A stretch of DNA of 47,160 bases from a virus (IMGVR_UViG_3300032282_004853:1-47160), one strand, 5' to 3'. Shown: positions 1 through 7,637, numbered from the stretch's first letter. The notes: generated from the letters alone by a model not told the origin. A program made the numbers and translations.

Positions 1-69
1 GGGATGAAGGGGATGAAGGGGATGAAGGGGATGAAGGGGATGAAGGGGATGAAGGGGATGAAGGGGATG
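1..69. repeat. Tandem 9-bp repeat GGGATGAAG at window start
   Basis: Seven uninterrupted copies of GGGATGAAG run from position 1 to 63, followed by a partial copy that decays at GGGATGGGG. The array lies just beyond the stop codon of the 55-residue minus-strand gene at 74-241. It is therefore non-coding on that strand unless it is the 5' part of something outside the window. Each plus-strand unit contains ATG, but the plus-strand frame meets TAG soon after the array. The array is truncated by the window edge, so its full length is unknown. Confidence 0.95.
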
Positions 70-73
70 GGGT

Positions 74-241
74 TTAGGCTATAGGTTCCTCGCTTGGCTC
101 TTCCTTCTTGATCGCGGCGGCTAGGACTTCAATGGCGTTTTGGATTGCGATGAAGCCTTGCCTAGAGATGGCATGGATGTTGCGAGGCTCCAACGCCTCG
201 GAGATAAGTTGCAGTGCTTGCTCAGGTGTTATGTTGTTCAT
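74..241 (-). CDS. Small hypothetical protein (55 aa) after the tail fibre
   Basis: This short ORF runs from ATG at 241 to TAA at 74 and begins 6 nt after the tail-fibre stop codon, so it is very probably translated from the same message. The product starts MNNITPEQALQLISEALEP and ends in a charged, Glu/Lys-rich tail. Its middle looks helical with regularly spaced Ile, Leu and Ala, which would suit a small coiled coil. No family is recognised. Its position directly behind a fibre gene would fit a fibre-associated or chaperone-like protein, but nothing in the sequence proves that. The tandem repeat array follows its stop codon. Confidence 0.6.
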   Translation of the reverse strand: MNNITPEQALQLISEALEPRNIHAISRQGFIAIQNAIEVLAAAIKKEEPSEEPIA

Positions 242-247
242 AATAAA

Positions 248-2755
248 TTACGCGAGGGTGAGGGCAGCACTACGAGTCGTGCCGTCTGATCCGCGATAGC
301 GGATGGTCAGGGACGTGTTGCTAGTAGCTTCAAAGGCCAAGTCACCATTGGTCGCTAGAGTAACCGAGGAAGCAGCAATGAGGACGGGGGCCGTGAGCTT
401 GAGAAGGTTGCCCGTTGCTCCCGTGCCGTTTCCTGTGGCAGTGAGCGTCACAAGACCTGCTGTCGTGGTTGATATGCTCAGCCATCGGCCATTATTCACG
501 TCCGTCCATGTCCCGTAGACCCGTGATGTTTGTGCGTTTGTTCCATTTCGCAGGGCAAGAATGTTGGCGGCGTCGCGGAATAACGTAAGGTCGGAAGCGA
601 TAGCGGGGTTTGAGGAGCTGGACGACCAGCCAAGGCTACCGCCCGAGATGATTCTTGTCGCTCCTCCAGTTTCCGCTCTCAGAGAAGAGCCGAAAATCTG
701 GGTGCACGAAATCACGCCGGATGCGGTGATGCTCCCGGATTTTGTGATGCTGCATCGGCTTGCGCCGCCTACTCTAAGGTCGAGTAGCAGGGAGGATGCA
801 TTGCTGGCCGTGTCGGTGATGTTGAAAAGGATTCCGTTGGCAACGCCAGTGGTGTTCCAAACCCCAGACAAGTCAATAATCGCTGTCGTGTTCGCTCCCG
901 TGACGGAGTAGGAAGCAGTCAGGGCACTCGTGTTCGCCGCTGCCGTGATCGTCTGGCCGACGGTGAAGTTGTTGTTGAGGTCTCCTCTTGCCACTAGCGC
1001 GTTCAGTCGCGCAAGCGGAAGGGTGCCCGCGCTTAGATCGCTTGCCGATCCGCTGGTGGCGACTGCGGATAGGCTAGGAGCTCCTGTCAGGTCGGCGTAG
1101 CTCCCCGAGAAGGCGACGGCAGAAAAGGTAGGCTTGCCTGTAAGGGTAGCCCATGTGACAGCCGAAAGAGCCCTTGCTGATGTGAAGTATAGGTTGCTTG
1201 TTCCCTCAGTAAGTCCGTCCGTGGTCGATGGGATGAATGGTTTGCCAGTTAGGTCGCCGTATGCGCCAGAGAAGAGTGTCGGCTTATTCAATATCTGCGC
1301 GAGGCCGCTGGTCGCGTTCCAGTCGCTGTTGACTTGGGCGGGTGGGATTATGGGCAGGCCCGCCAGCGTCGAATAGTCATGGGTGTGCGAGGTCGGGGCC
1401 TTCCCGTCGAGGGCTGTCTGTGTGGCAGTGCTGATCGGCTTGTTTGCATCGCTCGTGTTATCGACGTTCCCAAGGCCGACATCACCCTTGACCAGCGTGA
1501 CGGCTCCCGTCTTCCCGGCCACCGAGGAGACCCCGGTGACAAGGGCTGAGATGGCAGAGGAGACGCCTGCTGTGGTGGCGAACCCCTGTGCCGTGACCCA
1601 TGCTTGGGAGGCGTAGAATGCCAAGGTGGAGGCTAGTGCCGATACCGCACGGGCGGCGGTGAAGTAGAGGTTGGTTGCGCCTTCAGGAACGGCGTCGGTC
1701 GAGCCGGGTGAAGAAGTCATCTCGACGTAGGAAGATCCCGACCAGCGATAGGTCCTGTTGGTTCCCGTCGAGACGTAGATCTTCCCCGTTTCGCCCATCG
1801 CTGGGAATGCCGCAAGCGTGGCAAATTCCAGCACGTCGTCCACATAGCTCGGAAGCTGGTAGGATGGTACCTTTCCCGTGCCGTCGAGCGCGGCATAGCT
1901 CCCCGCCGCTTGCTTGCCATCTAGTACCGCTTGCAAGCCGGTGACTTGGGAAATGGCGTGGTTATGCGAGAGGGGGGCCTTGCCATCAAGCGCGGCCTGC
2001 TGGGCTGTGGAGATCGGCTTGCCGGAGTCGGGGGTGTCGTCCACATTGCCGAGACCAACATCCCCCTTGTTGAGAGATACATTTCCCGTCTTGCCAGCGA
2101 CGCTTTGAACGGGCGCGGCCGCAGAGGCGGATTCGGAAAAATCGCTGATCGTAGAAGAGGGTTGCGTCCCGGTGTGAGTGGAGCGGCTCCTAGCGTCCAC
2201 GTTGGGCACGTTGCCGAGGCCGACCTGAGCCTTGGTGACCGCGTGGGGGTTGTCGGTGCGGGAAGTGTGAGCCGATAGCTCATTGTCCACCTCTTCCTGC
2301 GAATAGACTTCCAGATTGACCCGTGCTGATGCGGTATCGGTGATGCCTGAGAGGTTGCCGTCCTTGGTTAAGATCTTGTCGGAGAGAAGCTGCCACTCGT
2401 CATCAGCTTCATATTTCCACTCTAAATGCCCGCCGTTTTGCCTGATAACAACCGGAGTTCCATTATCTCCCTTTTGCCCTGAAACCGTTGAAATTAGCGT
2501 ATTGAGCCACTCCTCCTCGCTGCCCTCGAATCCTTTGTATACGGCCACTTGGTAGGCGCTAAGTCCTGGACTGAGTGTTTGGACATAAGAGGATCCCGTC
2601 CACCGATAGAAATATCCGGTATCTTGGATGAGGTAGATAACCGTGGATTCACCCGTGGACGGAAGGGCTGAGAATGACGGATATTGAAGGGCCTGAGGAA
2701 GGGGGAAGACGTTTCCCTTGCGCTCAATATTGAATGAGTTGGTTAGGGAATTCAT
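248..2755 (-). CDS. Tail fibre protein
   Basis: 835-residue phage tail fibre, probably a trimeric receptor-binding fibre on the virion. The evidence is repeated fibre motifs. VAGKTGNVSLNKGDVGLGNV with its partner PISTAQQAALDGKAPLSHNH is followed about 200 residues later by VAGKTGAVTLVKGDVGLGNV with PISTATQTALDGKAPTSHTH. A shorter relative, VTKAQVGLGNVPNVD, lies near residue 175. These GLGNVDNT-type repeats are typical of the Phage_fiber_2 family. NLYFTAARA and NLYFTSARA motifs, also common in fibres, occur twice. The C-terminal third is Ser/Thr/Ala-rich beta-type sequence with no visible S74 autoprotease. The start is supported by AGGAGG a few bases before ATG 2755. The gene has its own promoter at 2799-2828. 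Confidence 0.9.
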   Translation of the reverse strand: MNSLTNSFNIERKGNVFPLPQALQYPSFSALPSTGESTVIYLIQDTGYFYRWTGSSYVQTLSPGLSAYQVAVYKGFEGSEEEWLNTLISTVSGQKGDNGTPVVIRQNGGHLEWKYEADDEWQLLSDKILTKDGNLSGITDTASARVNLEVYSQEEVDNELSAHTSRTDNPHAVTKAQVGLGNVPNVDARSRSTHTGTQPSSTISDFSESASAAAPVQSVAGKTGNVSLNKGDVGLGNVDDTPDSGKPISTAQQAALDGKAPLSHNHAISQVTGLQAVLDGKQAAGSYAALDGTGKVPSYQLPSYVDDVLEFATLAAFPAMGETGKIYVSTGTNRTYRWSGSSYVEMTSSPGSTDAVPEGATNLYFTAARAVSALASTLAFYASQAWVTAQGFATTAGVSSAISALVTGVSSVAGKTGAVTLVKGDVGLGNVDNTSDANKPISTATQTALDGKAPTSHTHDYSTLAGLPIIPPAQVNSDWNATSGLAQILNKPTLFSGAYGDLTGKPFIPSTTDGLTEGTSNLYFTSARALSAVTWATLTGKPTFSAVAFSGSYADLTGAPSLSAVATSGSASDLSAGTLPLARLNALVARGDLNNNFTVGQTITAAANTSALTASYSVTGANTTAIIDLSGVWNTTGVANGILFNITDTASNASSLLLDLRVGGASRCSITKSGSITASGVISCTQIFGSSLRAETGGATRIISGGSLGWSSSSSNPAIASDLTLFRDAANILALRNGTNAQTSRVYGTWTDVNNGRWLSISTTTAGLVTLTATGNGTGATGNLLKLTAPVLIAASSVTLATNGDLAFEATSNTSLTIRYRGSDGTTRSAALTLA

Positions 2756-2798
2756 TGTGTCCTCCTGGGTCGGTAGTCTGGTGATGAATTGCTAGAAA

Positions 2799-2828
2799 TG
2801 CTAGTAAAAAGCAGCGGATCGCTGTCAA
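2799..2828 (-). promoter_or_regulatory. Phage promoter element E (tail fibre operon)
   Basis: The minus strand reads TTGACA followed directly by GCGATCCGC at 2828-2814. This is one of five copies in the window of TTGACAGCGNNNCGC. A possible -10 (CTAGCA, 18-bp spacing) lies at 2804-2799. The TGA stop codon of the upstream gene (2825) sits inside the TTGACA box, so the promoter starts where the previous gene ends. The tail fibre ATG is 44 nt beyond the possible -10. Confidence 0.65.
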
Positions 2829-3715
2829 AAACCCCACGGAGTTCCGACCCTTCCTCCCGTGACCGCAATATCCTGCGGCAGCTTCTTAATCCTGTTTGCA
2901 ATGACATAAGCGGCATTATTGCGAACATCCGCTCTTGCTTTTGTGTCACCCCAAAGAGGCGAGTAGCTTAGGGCGTCCTCGCATAGGGGGATCAACAGGG
3001 GGGCCCACGCGTCCGCAATGGGGAGAGCCCTTCCGGTGATGAGGTCTGCAGCCGTTACGGACGCTGCTGAAATCTCGGCCTCAAACCGGATAATGGTATC
3101 CACGGATGGCGCGGGGTAGATCCGCAGTAGCGCCACCGTATTTCCGCCAGAAACAATCGCGGTTGGCTCGATCCGGTAGTACCGTGAATCACGGCCATGA
3201 ATGCCATGCGGTTCTTTGAACCGATTCCATGTATGGGTCATTGCCTGATCCCGGTGCAGTAGCTTCCATTCTGGGAAATCATTGCTATATGCCCGCACGT
3301 CGCTTGTGATGCGCTCGATGGTTACGGGGATGGTCTGGCAGTCAAAGAACACTTGTGCATTTGCCTGTAGGGTGGGTTTGATCCACTCGTCCAAAAGGGC
3401 ATTCGGTGCGATGATCTCATTCCGCTGTGAGCATCCTTCGATATTTACTCCGCATCCGTACCAAGATTGGTCAAAGGGGTTTCCAACGACGATGTTAGAG
3501 TACTGGGCTGTGAATGTGAGAGATAGGCTTACTGGGGCACGAAATGTTGTTGAAAAGGTAGTTCTTTTCAGGACAGATGGGGCCTCGGTAAAGAAAAGCT
3601 GAAGGCCGCTGTTGATGGCGTTCACCACATCAAGCGCTGCGGCCGATGGAAGGTTGAAGGGGTCGGGCACATCAAGATGCCTGGCAATCCGTTGGGCTAG
3701 CTGGGAAATGTTCAT
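2825..3715 (-). CDS. Hypothetical virion protein (296 aa), head-tail region
   Basis: Unrecognised 296-residue protein between an adaptor-like gene and the tail fibre, so probably structural. It opens MNISQLAQRIARHLDVPDPF with a predicted helical N-terminus of about 45 residues. Beta-rich stretches follow, then a C-terminal helical part (residues about 240-285, near ADAWAPLLIPLCEDALSYSP). That order, a DNA-packaging-adaptor-like helical bundle with an inserted beta domain, resembles head-tail joining or tail-tube proteins of podovirus-like phages, but the match is by shape only. Its ATG overlaps the TGA of the preceding gene (ATGA), indicating coupled translation. Its stop codon lies inside promoter element E. 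Confidence 0.75.
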   Translation of the reverse strand: MNISQLAQRIARHLDVPDPFNLPSAAALDVVNAINSGLQLFFTEAPSVLKRTTFSTTFRAPVSLSLTFTAQYSNIVVGNPFDQSWYGCGVNIEGCSQRNEIIAPNALLDEWIKPTLQANAQVFFDCQTIPVTIERITSDVRAYSNDFPEWKLLHRDQAMTHTWNRFKEPHGIHGRDSRYYRIEPTAIVSGGNTVALLRIYPAPSVDTIIRFEAEISAASVTAADLITGRALPIADAWAPLLIPLCEDALSYSPLWGDTKARADVRNNAAYVIANRIKKLPQDIAVTGGRVGTPWGF

Positions 3716-4449
3716 TGTGCCGGTTTAGGTTGTGCCTGGGCCTTGAGCTCTTTATTCACGGTGTCAGGGTTATTTGGGCGAGGATCGGAAAGCCCAAGAA
3801 GTGTGAGGGCTTTCAGGTACGACTGCTCGATCATTGGGAATCCAGACCTGTTTCTTGCGTAGAGGTCACAGGTGGTCACATTCATCCGAACTATCGGCTG
3901 AAGCACGCTCTCATGGTATTTGTGTGGCACCGGCGGGGTAGGGGATTCGCCGCAAAGATCATCTGCCGTATAGACGGGAGGGTCGTTTATGACGTTGAGC
4001 ATCAACTCGACCGGTGTCGCCGGTGGCGGGGTGACGTGCATTTTGATTTGCGTGGCATCAGGCCCCGAGTCATCCCTTAGCGTCTCAATGAAATAAGCAA
4101 GCGGTTCCCCTGAAGGAGTGCTTCCATAAGAGCCGAGAAAGACCGGACCAAAATTATCCAGCTCGGAACGAGTTCTCAGCCCCATGAGTGATCGGCCCCC
4201 GGCAAGCCTTGCTGGCTCAAGAACCTGCTGCACCCTTTCCGGGAGGCTGTACACACTCACTCCCGCCTGAAGCCCGATGGGAAGCTCTTCTCTGGAATAG
4301 AAATCCTCGCCGGCCAACTGCATGATCTGCAGCGCTGACGTGATGTCATTGAGCACATGGTTGCGTGCCGTCTGTGGCGCATAATCGGGATTATAGATCC
4401 CGAGGAGAGCCATCCCGTCATTGTATAGATCTCTGATTGTTAGGCTCAT
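3712..4449 (-). CDS. Head-tail adaptor-like virion protein (245 aa)
   Basis: The protein starts MSLTIRDLYNDGMALLGIYN. I chose the ATG at 4449 rather than an upstream in-frame ATG because it overlaps the previous stop as ATGA. The N-terminal 60 residues look like a helix pair (NHVLNDITSALQIMQLAGED) followed by a beta domain (EELPIGLQAGVSVYSLPERV). A C-terminal helix (VRMNVTTCDLYARNR) then ends in a Pro/Gln-rich tail. This layout resembles gp6-like or T7 gp11-like adaptor proteins that sit under the portal. It is probably a connector component, inferred from shape and neighbourhood. It ends in another ATGA overlap with the next gene. Confidence 0.75.
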   Translation of the reverse strand: MSLTIRDLYNDGMALLGIYNPDYAPQTARNHVLNDITSALQIMQLAGEDFYSREELPIGLQAGVSVYSLPERVQQVLEPARLAGGRSLMGLRTRSELDNFGPVFLGSYGSTPSGEPLAYFIETLRDDSGPDATQIKMHVTPPPATPVELMLNVINDPPVYTADDLCGESPTPPVPHKYHESVLQPIVRMNVTTCDLYARNRSGFPMIEQSYLKALTLLGLSDPRPNNPDTVNKELKAQAQPKPAQ

Positions 4450-4985
4450 ACAGGGCAAGTTGGGAATGGGGTTGATGTTCCAAGTCCGCTGCGGATCGGA
4501 ACAGAGAAGGAAATCACCCCCCCGGCATCCTCGATGACGGTTGATGTGCTTGAATTGCTGTTACTTTTCAGGGAGCTATTGTTTCCGCTTTCGCTTCTGG
4601 AATCGCTCGTTGAGCCGGTTCGCGTTGACGAGTTCGTACCCGTCTCCGTTCGGTTTTCGTTTCTAGTTTCTGATCCGGACACATTCCTGGAGGATAAGTT
4701 TGTTCCCGTCTCGTTCCGATTCTCATTCCGATTCTCGTTGGAGTTTCGGCTTGAGTTCGTGTTGGAGTTTTCGTTTCTGTTTTCGTTCCGGTTTTCGTTA
4801 GAAATCCTGGTAGAGCTGGTATTGGAGCTCTCATTCCGGTTCTCATTCCGGTTCTCATTAGAATTGCGATTCTCGTTAGAGTTGGAATTTGAGTTCCGGT
4901 TAGAATTGGAATTGGAATTTGAATTCCTGTTGGAATTGGAATTCGTGTTCCCACTTGATCCAAGATTTAGCCACGTGTAGGACAT
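4446..4985 (-). CDS. Asn-alternating low-complexity virion protein (179 aa)
   Basis: After a short head (MSYTWLNLGSSG) about 110 residues are almost entirely Asn alternating with Ser, Arg, Glu or Thr, in patterns such as NSNSNRNSNSN and NENRNENRNE. A Thr/Ser/Gly-rich section follows, then a normal-looking C-terminus (VIEDAGGVISFSVPIRSGLG). The DNA repeat unit is a hexamer close to AATTCC. Strict every-second-residue periodicity favours an extended beta or beta-solenoid structure with Asn on one face. No family is recognised. It lies directly after a Ser/Gly-repeat protein (2 nt gap) and before adaptor-like genes (ATGA overlap), so it is probably a virion or tail component. The long plus-strand ORFs here are antisense shadows of the repeats. 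Confidence 0.75.
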   Translation of the reverse strand: MSYTWLNLGSSGNTNSNSNRNSNSNSNSNRNSNSNSNENRNSNENRNENRNESSNTSSTRISNENRNENRNENSNTNSSRNSNENRNENRNETGTNLSSRNVSGSETRNENRTETGTNSSTRTGSTSDSRSESGNNSSLKSNSNSSTSTVIEDAGGVISFSVPIRSGLGTSTPFPTCPV

Positions 4986-4987
4986 AA

Positions 4988-5611
4988 TTAGGTTGTATTG
5001 CGGTATTCCGCGTAGTTGTTTGATACGCTATGGCTTCCGGATTCACTACCAGATGAGGATTCTGAACTTGAATTACTCCCCGACTCTGAACTGGAAGAGC
5101 TTCCGGATCCGCTGGATGAGCTACTTCCCGAGGAAGACCCAGAAGAAGAGCTTGAGGATGATCCAGAAGAGGATTCGGAATTGCTTCCAGAGGATGAGCC
5201 AGAGGATGAGCCCGAGCTACTTCCTGAAGACGACTCTGAGGAGGATCCCGAGGAAGATCCACTGGATGATCCAGAACTGCTGCCGGAAGATGATTCTGTG
5301 CTGGAATTGCTTCCCGAGGAGGATCCTGAAGAGCTTCCGCTGTTGCTGCCGGAAGATGATTCAGAGTTGGTTCCACTGCTTGATGCGTTGGATGCCGAAT
5401 TGGATGACTCAGTGCCAAACTCGGTTGCCGCCGAAGTGGTCACTTGAGTCCTGGTGCTTCCGTCGATCACAACATCCAATTGGAAGTCCAGTTTCTCCGG
5501 CATTTCCACGACAACGCCTTGTTCAAATGCCGCCTCCAATCCTTGCCGAATCTTGAGCAATGAATTCTTGATGAAGTCAGGTACCTCAGACTGGAGAAGG
5601 CGTGTTGACAT
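4988..5611 (-). CDS. Ser/Gly tetrapeptide-repeat virion protein (207 aa)
   Basis: The first 60 residues form a compact, normal-composition domain (MSTRLLQSEVPDFIKNSLLK, then a helix and VEMPEKLDFQLDVVIDG). From about residue 70 the chain is built from SSSG-type tetrapeptides with occasional Asn, Glu or Thr, ending SVSNNYAEYRNTT. This is a folded anchor followed by a flexible or fibrous repeat arm. No family is recognised. Its place downstream of the major capsid gene and upstream of adaptor-like genes suggests a virion component, perhaps a head fibre or decoration. The Ser-rich arm is a plausible O-glycosylation target, given the glycosyltransferase-like genes elsewhere in the window; that is inference. 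Confidence 0.75.
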   Translation of the reverse strand: MSTRLLQSEVPDFIKNSLLKIRQGLEAAFEQGVVVEMPEKLDFQLDVVIDGSTRTQVTTSAATEFGTESSNSASNASSSGTNSESSSGSNSGSSSGSSSGSNSSTESSSGSSSGSSSGSSSGSSSESSSGSSSGSSSGSSSGSNSESSSGSSSSSSSGSSSGSSSSSGSGSSSSSESGSNSSSESSSGSESGSHSVSNNYAEYRNTT

Positions 5612-5617
5612 AGGGTG

Positions 5618-5971
5618 TTACGGAGTCGCCTGAAGGAGTTTGCGGGGACGCCCCCTCTTTCTGGATGTTGCTACCAAGGCAGGTTCGTCTGATTCAGAAG
5701 CGGGTTCCTGATGCCCATCGGAATCTTTGCCGTCTTGAAGGCTGACGTCGGCATCCGATTCATTCACGGCAAAGACCCTGACGATCAGGTCTATTTGGTC
5801 CATCACCTGTACAAGATTGAGTGCCGCATTGATCTCACTGGATAGCTCCGCGATGTCAGAGATTTCTTTTCCCTTCCAGACATGGCGCTGATGCTTGTCA
5901 GAATAATGGAATTCACCCACCGATGGGCGGGCATACCTGGATCGGAGATTTAGGGCGATGATGTACTTCAT
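5618..5971 (-). CDS. Small protein with C-terminal AT-hook (117 aa)
   Basis: Starts MKYIIALNLRSRYARPSVGE at ATG 5971. An in-frame TTG at 6004 would add 11 residues, but neither start has a convincing ribosome-binding site. The N-terminal 80 residues form a mixed alpha/beta domain with WKGKEISDIAELSSEINAAL. An acidic linker follows, then a C-terminal KRGRPRK, the minor-groove-binding core of an AT-hook. An AT-hook in a capsid-proximal gene suggests contact with packaged or incoming DNA. It sits just after the large hairpin that follows the major capsid gene. The globular domain is not assigned to a family. Confidence 0.7.
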   Translation of the reverse strand: MKYIIALNLRSRYARPSVGEFHYSDKHQRHVWKGKEISDIAELSSEINAALNLVQVMDQIDLIVRVFAVNESDADVSLQDGKDSDGHQEPASESDEPALVATSRKRGRPRKLLQATP

Positions 5972-6010
5972 GTTTTGAAAATGATTGGGGATCGAGATTT
6001 TCAATTCATT

Positions 6011-6059
6011 GGGACGAACGCCCCTGCCCCTCCGAAGAGAGACAGGGGGTTCTCGTCCC
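6011..6059 (-). terminator. Strong C(UUCG)G hairpin after the major capsid gene
   Basis: On the minus strand, 7 nt after the capsid stop codon, a 12-bp stem (CCCCTGTCTCTC with GAGGGGCAGGGG, two or three G-U pairs) closes on a UUCG tetraloop at 6033-6036. This is the exceptionally stable cUUCGg form. The stem is extended outward by GAAC/GTTC and GGGAC/GTCCC with small bulges, spanning 6011-6059. No U-tract follows, so partial termination or 3' end protection/processing of the capsid mRNA is more likely than classical termination. Confidence 0.7.
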
Positions 6060-6065
6060 CAAGAA

Positions 6066-7562
6066 TCAGACTACGGTCGGAAGCGGGATGCCGGCGTACT
6101 GGACGGCATGACGCAGGCGCATCACAGCGGGCACTCGTCCGAGGCGATCCTTGCGGAGAGCCTGGCCGAAGACCGAAGCGATGTAGCGCTGCATGAGGAA
6201 TCCGCCTTCAAGGTCCTGCTGCATGCGCTGGTTGCGGTACTTGCCGTATCCACGGTAGGCCGCACGCTTGCCGAGCATGAGGGTGTCGCCGAAGACCTGT
6301 CCCTTGGCATTGCAAGGAAGGATCGTGGCGCCGACATCATGCGAGGTCGTGTGGCGACCCTGCCAGACGCCGGTGTTCCAGGTCACCTGACCAAGGGTGG
6401 TCGAGGCGATTCCGGACGACGCGGAGGCAAGTCGGCCGGTGATGGTGATTCCGTTGCCATTGTTGCCAGTGGTGTAGGAATACATCCCGATGCCATTGGG
6501 CTTCGTGGAGTCGTTGGGCGCATTGACGATCAGGAAGTAGTGGGTCGCACTGTCCTGCTCAAGCGTGGTGATGCCGCCGGCCGTGGGATCGGTGTTGCCG
6601 ATGAAGCGGTAGGCGAAGTTCGGGAAGTACTTGAAGTACATGATCCGGGACTTGGCTGCAGCCGCGGGGTTCCCGCCGCCCTTGACGGTGATGGCCGCGG
6701 TTCCCGGGGTGATCGCAACGCCCAACTGGGCCTTGGGATTGAGCGGGGAGCCAATAGCGCCTTCGCCATCATGGTCGATGGGGGTGTACTCGGCGATGAG
6801 GTGGCCCTTCGGAGAAGCGTATCCACCGTCAAAAAGCAGGGAGGCCTGCGCTTCGACGCGGGTTTCGCGAAGGATCTGCTTGTAGTTGGGGTCCAGGTCG
6901 AGGCTGAACAGCGCATCGGTCGTCGCAATAACGGTATTGCGGAAGACCGGCTGGCCGTTCTTGGTGGTGCCAACCTTGGCAGGGAGGCCGCCCTTGCCCT
7001 TCATCTGGACGCCAAGGGTGATGATCTCATCCCAGTTGAGCGTGTTGGAGGAGTTGAGGGTATGCAAGCTGGCTCCGCCGGCATACACGACGTTTGCGGC
7101 AGGAAGCTGCTCGCGGAACATCATGAAGAGCTGCTCGGTCTTGAGGCGGCCGATCCAGGCACCCTGCTCGGTGTTGAAACCGCTCAGGATCTCTCCGCGC
7201 ATGCCCATCAGTTCCTCCATGCGCTCGTTGACGGAGACGCCATGGCGTGCCCAATCAACGTAGAGTTCATGGGACTTGATGAGGTAGTCCTCGAAGTCCT
7301 CCTGGCCCTCGAAAACCTCGTCCCCAACGTGGGGTTCGGCATAGAAACCGCTCCCAACGGTGAAGGTGATTTTCTGCCCCTTGCCCTTGGCGAGGTCAGT
7401 CTTCTCCCAAATCAGGGCGTCCTGGCCTCCCTCCATTTCGGCAAAGAAGTCATTCGACTGCTCGAAGACGTCAATGCCCTGCTGCCATATCTGGCGTACT
7501 GAAGCTGCATCCATGTTTGCCAGGGCTGTCCCGGTGATGGATGGCGTGATGTCATAGATCAT
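6066..7562 (-). CDS. Major capsid protein, N4-gp56 / DUF4043 type
   Basis: 498-residue protein with the signature of the N4-gp56/DUF4043 major capsid family (HK97-like fold). The diagnostic stretch is near residues 55-110: GKGQKITFTVGSGFYAEPHV, then VGDEVFEGQEDFEDYLIKSH and a segment with YVDWARHGVSV. It forms the icosahedral head shell. A scaffold-like protein is encoded just upstream and the portal gene is further up. ATG 7562 is preceded by AAAAGGACC, with AGGA about 9 nt from the start. That Shine-Dalgarno site is embedded in a 10-bp hairpin ending 2 nt before the ATG, and another strong hairpin follows the stop codon. Expression is therefore probably controlled at the RNA level. The long plus-strand ORF across this gene is an antisense shadow. 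Confidence 0.88.
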   Translation of the reverse strand: MIYDITPSITGTALANMDAASVRQIWQQGIDVFEQSNDFFAEMEGGQDALIWEKTDLAKGKGQKITFTVGSGFYAEPHVGDEVFEGQEDFEDYLIKSHELYVDWARHGVSVNERMEELMGMRGEILSGFNTEQGAWIGRLKTEQLFMMFREQLPAANVVYAGGASLHTLNSSNTLNWDEIITLGVQMKGKGGLPAKVGTTKNGQPVFRNTVIATTDALFSLDLDPNYKQILRETRVEAQASLLFDGGYASPKGHLIAEYTPIDHDGEGAIGSPLNPKAQLGVAITPGTAAITVKGGGNPAAAAKSRIMYFKYFPNFAYRFIGNTDPTAGGITTLEQDSATHYFLIVNAPNDSTKPNGIGMYSYTTGNNGNGITITGRLASASSGIASTTLGQVTWNTGVWQGRHTTSHDVGATILPCNAKGQVFGDTLMLGKRAAYRGYGKYRNQRMQQDLEGGFLMQRYIASVFGQALRKDRLGRVPAVMRLRHAVQYAGIPLPTVV

Positions 7563-7564
7563 GT

Positions 7565-7593
7565 GTAGTGGTCCTTTTCTGTGGACCGACTAC
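7565..7593 (-). promoter_or_regulatory. Hairpin sequestering the capsid ribosome-binding site
   Basis: The minus-strand RNA can pair GUAGU (7593-7589) with ACUAC (7569-7565) and GGUCC (7587-7583) with GGACC (7574-7570). One C is bulged and the loop is ACAGAAAA. The capsid Shine-Dalgarno core AGGA straddles the loop and the 3' arm, and the capsid ATG is only 2 nt beyond the stem. This could be a translational control element or an RNase processing site. Confidence 0.6.
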
Positions 7594-7607
7594 TTCCACT
7601 CGTTGCC

Positions 7608-7635
7608 GCCCGCGTCTGCGGGCATGACAATGCCC
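7608..7635 (-). promoter_or_regulatory. Two mutually exclusive hairpins between scaffold and capsid genes
   Basis: Two perfect 6-bp stems with 4-nt loops overlap. GGGCAT/ATGCCC occupies 7620-7635 and GCCCGC/GCGGGC occupies 7608-7623. They share bases 7620-7623, so only one can form at a time. They lie in the 75-nt gap between the scaffold stop and capsid start, upstream of the Shine-Dalgarno hairpin. The arrangement resembles an attenuator, but no ligand or leader peptide is evident. Confidence 0.5.
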
Positions 7636-7637
7636 GA

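Noticed and set aside
4534-5556. Acidic and Leu/Phe-rich plus-strand ORFs over the two repeat proteins
   Set aside because: They are simply the other strand of the Ser/Gly and Asn repeats; repetitive DNA keeps all frames open.
5985-7502. Long plus-strand ORF (505 codons) across the capsid gene
   Set aside because: It is the antisense of the DUF4043 capsid protein, with no ribosome-binding site or recognisable domain; third-position G/C bias of the true gene explains the open frame.
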